This document shows positions 1 through 5,324 of a DNA stretch of 5,324 nucleotides, piece by piece (the stretch's first letter is position 1; every line of letters starts with the position of its first letter). The stretch is from DASPFV01 sp035620975. Its GTDB lineage: Bacteria > Acidobacteriota > Vicinamibacteria > Vicinamibacterales > 2-12-FULL-66-21. The position numbers were made by a program, and so were the translations under genes. The DNA lies in the NCBI GenBank assembly GCA_035620975.1, contig DASPFV010000203.1, positions 1 to 5,324 on the forward strand, in the 5' to 3' direction. The notes below the pieces were generated by a model. The model saw nothing but the letters and a program-made list of their open reading frames with translations, did not search any database and was not told the DNA's origin.

Positions 1-2
1 AA

Positions 3-146
3 GCCGTTGAGGCCACCAGGCGCATCGCCCCCGCCCGCGCCTACTTCACGCACATGTGCCACGACCTGCCGCATCAAGCCACGTGCGAGCGCCTGCCCCC
101 GAACATGGAGCTGGCCTATGATGGTTTGGTGCTGACGATTGCCTGA
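3..146 (+). CDS. MBL-fold metallohydrolase, C-terminal fragment
   Basis: Only the last 47 codons lie in the window; the gene enters from the left in the frame of position 3 and stops at TGA 144-146. The tail contains THMCHDLPH followed by a segment reading LPPNMELAYDGL. That pairing (a T-H-x-x-H-D-x-x-H block, then LPP..ELAYDGL close to the C terminus) is characteristic of the PhnP-like branch of the metallo-beta-lactamase fold, soluble metal-dependent phosphodiesterases or hydrolases; the final histidines include a likely metal ligand. Members act on cyclic phosphodiesters or related substrates, but the substrate cannot be told from the tail. The gene ends 122 nt before ribF on the same strand, with a repeat array between them and no clear terminator. 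Family assignment is fairly secure; the specific function is not. Confidence 0.8.
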   Translation, partial: AVEATRRIAPARAYFTHMCHDLPHQATCERLPPNMELAYDGLVLTIA

Positions 147-182
147 CGGCGAGATTCATTCGTGTCGCGGAGCGGAACGCCG

Positions 183-269
183 TGAACCTTGGAACCCTGC
201 ACCTTTGAACCTGGACCCTGGAACCTTGGAACCCTGAACCTGGAACCCTGAACCTTGAACCCTGAACCT
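183..269 (+). repeat. Degenerate 6-8 bp tandem array upstream of ribF
   Basis: About twelve head-to-tail units of the form TGAACCT, TGAACCC or TGGAACCC fill 183-269, with one or two diverged copies (around 198-205 and 212-218). Units vary between 6, 7 and 8 bp. Because the dominant period is 7 and each TGAACCY unit carries TGA, all three plus-strand frames are closed within the array. The last unit runs into the ribF start codon. Similar short heptanucleotide arrays are known as STRR sequences in cyanobacteria; the resemblance here is in architecture, not sequence. The remaining 147-182 of the gap shows only a weak 5-bp inverted repeat (CGGCG 147-151, CGCCG 178-182). Confidence 0.85.
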
Positions 270-1201
270 TGATTGCCCATTTCCCCGACGACCCGCCCCC
301 GCGATGGCACCAGCCCGTGCTGGCGCTGGGGAATTTCGACGGGCTCCATCGCGGGCACATGAAGATCATCGACCGCGTTCGCCGCCGCGCCGGCGAGCGC
401 GGCGGCACGCCGGCCGCGATGACGTTCGATCCGCACCCGCCGCGCGTGCTGCGGCCCGACAAGGCTCCGCCGCTCCTCATGACGAAGCCGCAGAAGATCG
501 AGGCGCTGTCCCGCGCCGGCATGCAGGGCATCGCGGTGCTGCGCTTCACCCGGGAGCTGTCGCTGTGGGATCCCGAGACGTTCGTGCGGATCGTGCTCGT
601 CGAGTGGCTGCACGTGTTCGAGGTCTGGGTCGGCGCCAACTTCCTCTTCGGCCACAACCGGGCGGGCACCTTCTCGGTCCTGCGCAGCCTGGGTGCGCGA
701 CACGGGTTCCGGGCCGAGAAGATCGACCCCGTCCGCTACAAGGACTTCGTCGTGAGCAGCACGCGAATCCGGCGCCTCCTCTCGGAGGGCCGTGTGGACG
801 AGGCGGGCGCGCTGCTGGGCCATCACTACTTCATCGACGGGGTGGTCGCCCGCGGCGCGGGGCGGGGCCGGGAGCTGGGGTTTCCCACGGCCAACCTCGC
901 GACCGACAACGAGCTGCTGCCGCCCTCGGGGGTGTACGCCACGACGGCCACCATCGACGGGGTCGTCCATCCGTCGATCACGAACATCGGCCTCCGCCCT
1001 ACCTTCGGCGACGTCTCGTCGATCACCACCGAGACGCACGTGTTCGACAGCGTTCCCGACCTTTACGGCCGGACGCTGCGGCTCTCCTTCGTGCAGCGGC
1101 TGCGCGACGAACGCGCTTTCCCTGATGTGGATGCGCTGCGGGCCCAGATCGAAGCCGACTGCCGCAGCGCCCGGCGCCTCTTCGACCGCATATCGCTCTG
1201 A
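269..1201 (+). CDS. ribF: Bifunctional riboflavin kinase / FAD synthetase
   Basis: RibF phosphorylates riboflavin to FMN and adenylylates FMN to FAD in the cytoplasm. The 310-residue length is normal for the family. The N-terminal nucleotidyltransferase half shows GNFDGLHRGH at residues 21-30 (the HxGH nucleotide-binding motif is 27-30), TFDPHP at 52-57, GANFLFGHNRAG at 122-133 and SSTRIRR at 163-169. The C-terminal riboflavin kinase half shows GFPTANL at 204-210 (the PTAN motif), GVYA at 221-224, NIGLRPTFG at 239-247 and the expected catalytic glutamate at E255 in TTETHVFD. The start is taken as TTG 269: an in-frame TGA lies at 263-265, so nothing upstream is possible, and the next in-frame candidate (GTG, residue 17) would leave only four residues before the GNFDG strand. 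No Shine-Dalgarno is visible, since the upstream DNA is the tandem array. Function is near certain; the exact start is less so. Confidence 0.96.
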   Translation: MIAHFPDDPPPRWHQPVLALGNFDGLHRGHMKIIDRVRRRAGERGGTPAAMTFDPHPPRVLRPDKAPPLLMTKPQKIEALSRAGMQGIAVLRFTRELSLWDPETFVRIVLVEWLHVFEVWVGANFLFGHNRAGTFSVLRSLGARHGFRAEKIDPVRYKDFVVSSTRIRRLLSEGRVDEAGALLGHHYFIDGVVARGAGRGRELGFPTANLATDNELLPPSGVYATTATIDGVVHPSITNIGLRPTFGDVSSITTETHVFDSVPDLYGRTLRLSFVQRLRDERAFPDVDALRAQIEADCRSARRLFDRISL

Positions 1202-1210
1202 GACGGCTCG

Positions 1211-1248
1211 CAGGCCGCGGTTGTCGGTACGCATTCCCGCGTGGCCTG
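1211..1248 (+). terminator. Terminator-like hairpin after ribF
   Basis: CAGGCCGCGG at 1211-1220 can pair with CCGC 1237-1240 and GGCCTG 1243-1248, giving a 10-bp stem with a 2-nt bulge (1241-1242) and a 16-nt loop. It begins 9 nt after the ribF stop. Only two T residues follow, so it is a weak intrinsic terminator at best, but its place between ribF and a likely new promoter fits a transcription boundary. Confidence 0.3.
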
Positions 1249-1277
1249 TTCAGCTCACGCGAAGTTCAGTTTAGAAT
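1249..1277 (+). promoter_or_regulatory. Likely promoter of the small unknown gene, possibly leaderless
   Basis: TAGAAT at 1272-1277 matches the TATAAT -10 consensus at five of six positions and stands out as an AT-rich island in GC-rich DNA. A poor -35 candidate (TTCAGC, 1249-1254, three of six) sits 17 bp upstream. The -10 box ends 8 nt before ATG 1286, so initiation at the usual distance would start the RNA at or within a base or two of the start codon. The box is embedded in an 11-nt palindrome, TTAGA-A-TCTAA (1271-1281), which might be an operator or might be chance. Confidence 0.45.
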
Positions 1278-1285
1278 CTAAGCAT

Positions 1286-1588
1286 ATGTCCCAGCTCGGG
1301 AACGAGAACGACGGGCAGGCGCTCTTCCTGCGGCTGTCCGTGCCCGCGGAGGGGGGGCTTCGTGCCGTCGCCAGCGAGGTCGCAACGCGCGTCGCCGAGT
1401 ACCTCGGGAGCAATCGCCTGGACGCGGAATCGGCCGGCGTGACCCTCGAGGGGCTGGCGGCCCGTGTCGCCGCCGGCGCTTCCGGCGGCGACATCCAGTT
1501 CGAGTTCCGCGAGGTGGACCGCGAGCTGCTCATCCGTGCGCGCTGCGACGAGCGTTCCCTGGAGGTCCGCTATCCGCTGCCGGCCTGA
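1286..1588 (+). CDS. Hypothetical protein, 100 residues, possible relic of anti-sigma/HATPase fold
   Basis: I do not recognise this as a named family. It is a small acidic soluble protein without signal peptide or membrane segment. The predicted order is a short beta strand ending in proline (LRLSVPA, 15-21), a long helix (about 25-40), a second helix (about 47-63), a glycine-rich turn (GASGGD, 64-69) and two strands (IQFEFRE 70-76, ELLIRARC 80-87). This order resembles the N-terminal part of RsbW-type serine kinase/anti-sigma domains, with LEGLAARVA (54-62) where the N-box helix would be, but the ATP-binding asparagine and the D-x-G-x-G box are absent, so any relation is remote and catalysis is unlikely. 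ATG 1286 is chosen because it follows a -10-like box at leaderless spacing; an in-frame GTG at 1241 would overlap that promoter. It lies 82 nt upstream of cysS, with which it may be co-transcribed. Confidence 0.75.
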   Translation: MSQLGNENDGQALFLRLSVPAEGGLRAVASEVATRVAEYLGSNRLDAESAGVTLEGLAARVAAGASGGDIQFEFREVDRELLIRARCDERSLEVRYPLPA

Positions 1589-1670
1589 GCGCGCGAGCCC
1601 GACGAGGCGGCGATCACGAGCCCTCGATGACCGGCCCTGACGGCAGCTCCCGGCCCGCCCGTTGACCTGC

Positions 1671-3098
<1,428 letters not shown>

Positions 3099-3103
3099 TG
3101 CTA

Positions 3104-3195
3104 TTGCCGATTGCAGATTGCGGATTGCGGATTGAATTGAACAATTGGGGGATTGCCGATTCTTGATTGGGGGATTGCGGGATTGATCGATTGGA
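3104..3195 (+). repeat. GATTGCN heptamer array, left arm
   Basis: Units related to GATTGCC, GATTGCG and GATTGCA recur at about 7-bp spacing from 3104 to 3130. Looser copies follow, with GATTG cores at 3130, 3151, 3165, 3173, 3181 and 3189 and a non-unit insertion around 3137-3150. The orientation is opposite to the units of the right array, so the two arrays point towards each other across the spacer at about 3196-3249. No gene is apparent inside. Confidence 0.75.
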
Positions 3196-3217
3196 CTGAC
3201 TCGCGGCTTCTGGCGCG

Positions 3218-3234
3218 GTGACATCTGATGTCAC
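3218..3234. promoter_or_regulatory. 17-bp palindrome between the two repeat arms
   Basis: GTGACATCTGATGTCAC is a perfect inverted repeat with 8-bp arms (3218-3225 and 3227-3234) around a single central T. It lies in the short non-repetitive spacer between the oppositely oriented arrays. The size and symmetry are those of an operator for a dimeric helix-turn-helix regulator, but no regulator is encoded in the window and I cannot match it to a known site. As RNA it would form only a very tight hairpin, so a protein-bound DNA site is more plausible. Its distance to the aminotransferase start (about 440 nt) is long for a direct operator. Confidence 0.45.
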
Positions 3235-3256
3235 AGGCGACCCGAGACACAGTTGG

Positions 3257-3660
3257 TCAGGTCGGCAACTCGGCAGTCGGGCAGCTCGGGAGTCGGCCAG
3301 TTCGGGAGTCGGCAGTCGGGCAGTTCGGGAGTCGGCAGTCGGGCAGTTCGGGAGCCGGCAGGTCGCGCAGTTCACGGAGTCGTCAGGTCGGCAGCGGGCA
3401 AGTCGGCAATCCGGCATTCGGCAATCCGGCATTCGGCAATCTGGCATTCCGGCAATCAGCATTCGGCAATCAGCATTCGGCAATTGGCAATCGGCAGTCG
3501 GGAATTTCGGCGTTCAGCAATTCGGGAATCGGCAATCGAATCCGGCAGTCGGCAATCGGGCAATCAGTATTCGGCAATCGGCAATCCGGTCAGTCAGCAA
3601 TTCGGCAATTGGACAATTGCCCGATTCATTCCGCAATCCGCAATCGGCAATCGGCAATAG
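3257..3660 (+). repeat. TCGGCAR/CGGCAAT heptamer-octamer array, right arm
   Basis: About 400 bp of imperfect 7-8 bp units, changing gradually from TCGGCAG/TTCGGGAG types on the left to CGGCAAT/CGGGAAT types on the right. Two higher-order repeats are nested in it. At 3309-3331 and 3332-3354 there are two identical 23-bp copies (7+8+8 composite), preceded by a one-mismatch copy at 3270-3292 and a copy shortened by 7 nt at 3293-3308. At 3404-3477 there are five consecutive 14-15 bp units (7+8 composite), the first two identical. Several frames stay open because the units lack stop codons on the plus strand, giving long artefactual ORFs rich in RQSAIGN-like peptides; I see no support for translation. 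Confidence 0.85.
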
Positions 3661-3673
3661 CAGTGATTTCATC

Positions 3674-5017
<1,344 letters not shown>

Positions 5018-5069
5018 TCGAGGTCCAACAGCTCTTCTCGAGTCGCCGCTTCTCATTCCTCGCGGCACG

Positions 5070-5090
5070 CTCGAATCGAGCACATTCGAG
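5070..5090 (+). terminator. Hairpin downstream of the aminotransferase gene
   Basis: CTCGAAT (5070-5076) and ATTCGAG (5084-5090) form a perfect 7-bp stem with a 7-nt loop, 52 nt after the aminotransferase stop. It is followed by TTCCCCCC rather than a T tract, so intrinsic termination is only a weak possibility. Confidence 0.25.
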
Positions 5091-5200
5091 TTCCCCCCGA
5101 CTGCGACGTTCGTCGCCCAGTCCGCGCACTTCTGCGGGTGGTCGCCTCGGGACGACAGTTTCGTAATCATCGGGGTCGGCACGATCTGTCCAAGGTGAAA

Positions 5201-5222
5201 CCGGGGGGCTTCGCCCCGCCGG
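5201..5222. repeat. GC-rich hairpin with TTC loop
   Basis: CCGG GGGGC (5201-5209) pairs with GCCCC (5213-5217) and CCGG (5219-5222), leaving a TTC loop and one bulged G at 5218: a nine-pair, all G-C stem. There is no T tract after it. The GGGGC-TTC-GCCCC core looks like a dispersed palindromic element, but only one copy is present here, so that is inference. Confidence 0.5.
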
Positions 5223-5235
5223 ACCCCCCACCCCA

Positions 5236-5264
5236 CCCCAGCGCGCGAAGAACGCGCGCCGGGG
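5236..5264. repeat. GC-rich hairpin, CCCC-A-GCGCGC type
   Basis: CCCC (5236-5239) plus GCGCGC (5241-5246) pair with GCGCGC (5254-5259) plus GGGG (5261-5264) around a GAAGAAC loop, with a single A-C mismatch: ten base pairs in all. A third hairpin, GCGGGG (5285-5290) with CCCCGC (5300-5305), follows. None has a T tract. Together with 5201-5222 they make a cluster of strong stems that could stop polymerase in a factor-assisted way or be part of a dispersed repeat. Confidence 0.45.
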
Positions 5265-5324
5265 TTCCGGCATCGCCGTCGCTCGCGGGGCCCCACGATC
5301 CCCGCTTCCGCCTTCGCGCCGCAG

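Larger units (their letters stand above)
3099..3662. repeat. Repeat block bounded by long inverted ends
   Basis: This 564-bp stretch fills the space between the cysS stop (3096-3098) and a point 11 nt before the aminotransferase ATG. Its ends are inverted copies: 3099-3137 pairs with the reverse complement of 3624-3662 at 37 of 39 positions (mismatches at 3115 and 3132), and a weaker match (CAATTG and ATTGCCGA segments) continues to about 3159/3602. The left part holds GATTGCN units, the right part the complementary NGCAATC units. No matching direct duplication is seen outside the ends (ATAA on the left, GTGA on the right) and there is no transposase inside. The block is clearly less GC-rich than the genes. 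It could be a fold-back or MITE-like element, or a tandem-repeat region that grew and inverted by recombination. Confidence 0.8.
5018..5324. other. Non-coding region downstream of the aminotransferase
   Basis: No reading frame here has a recognisable protein or a believable start; the frames that cross it are extensions of shadows of the aminotransferase gene. I see no tRNA or other RNA gene. The left half (to about 5190) is ordinary mixed sequence with one short hairpin, and the right half is very GC-rich with three consecutive hairpins. The next gene is presumably beyond the right edge. Confidence 0.6.

Noticed and set aside
36..39. HIGN instead of HIGH in cysteinyl-tRNA synthetase (protein residues 36-39) as a catalytic defect
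   Set aside because: HIGN is a common natural variant in CysRS; the KMSKS motif and all zinc ligands are intact.
137..277. GATTGCC direct repeats (137-143 and 271-277) flanking the ribF array as a target-site duplication
   Set aside because: The same heptamer also occurs inside the aminotransferase gene (4516-4522), so a chance match is likely, and both copies lie at coding ends.
1241..1588. GTG 1241 as the start of the small unknown protein
   Set aside because: It would place the -10-like box and its palindrome inside the coding region, and the added 15 residues show no conserved character.
3099..3662. CRISPR array
   Set aside because: Units are 7-23 bp and contiguous, with no spacers of regular length and no cas genes in view.
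3099..3662. Insertion sequence
   Set aside because: Inverted ends are present, but there is no transposase and no visible target duplication; kept only as a repeat block.
3218..3673. N-terminal extension of the aminotransferase through the repeat array (and two other long plus-strand frames over the same bases)
   Set aside because: Repeats of 7-8 bp without stop codons keep several frames open at once; the encoded peptides are low complexity, and the family N-terminus begins at ATG 3674.

Overview
The window is one strand of a GC-rich bacterial chromosome. It carries five plus-strand housekeeping-type genes: the last codons of an MBL-fold metallohydrolase, ribF (FMN/FAD synthesis), a 100-residue protein of unknown function, cysS (cysteinyl-tRNA synthetase) and a class-III PLP aminotransferase of the acetylornithine/4-aminobutyrate group. 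The high GC third positions, the protein sequences and the purine- or pyrimidine-biased 7-8 bp tandem arrays between genes resemble Acidobacteriota, perhaps Vicinamibacteria. That placement is inference from memory and was not tested by a search.

Layout. 3-146: C-terminal tail of the MBL-fold enzyme. 147-268: short gap mostly filled by a degenerate TGAACCY/TGGAACCY array that runs into the TTG start codon of ribF. 269-1201: ribF. 1202-1285: gap with a terminator-like hairpin and then a likely promoter whose -10 box lies only 8 nt before the next ATG. 1286-1588: small unknown protein. 1589-1670: 82-nt gap with a possible 12-codon leader ORF. 1671-3098: cysS. 3099-3662: a repeat block that fills almost the whole cysS-aminotransferase gap. 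3674-5017: aminotransferase. 5018-5324: no convincing gene; several GC-rich hairpins.

The proteins themselves are conventional and their motifs look intact. They do not form one obvious pathway: flavin cofactor synthesis, tRNA charging and amino-acid transamination are general metabolism, so any operon here is by position only.

The unusual part is the non-coding DNA. The 564-bp block at 3099-3662 begins on the base after the cysS stop codon and ends 11 nt before the aminotransferase ATG. Its two ends are inverted copies of each other (37 of 39 positions match). Inside are arrays of 7-8 bp units pointing towards each other, local higher-order 15-bp and 23-bp repeats, and a 17-bp palindrome between the opposed arrays. 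A second array of similar unit length but different sequence abuts ribF. None of the four gene starts visible has a recognisable Shine-Dalgarno sequence, and one looks leaderless.
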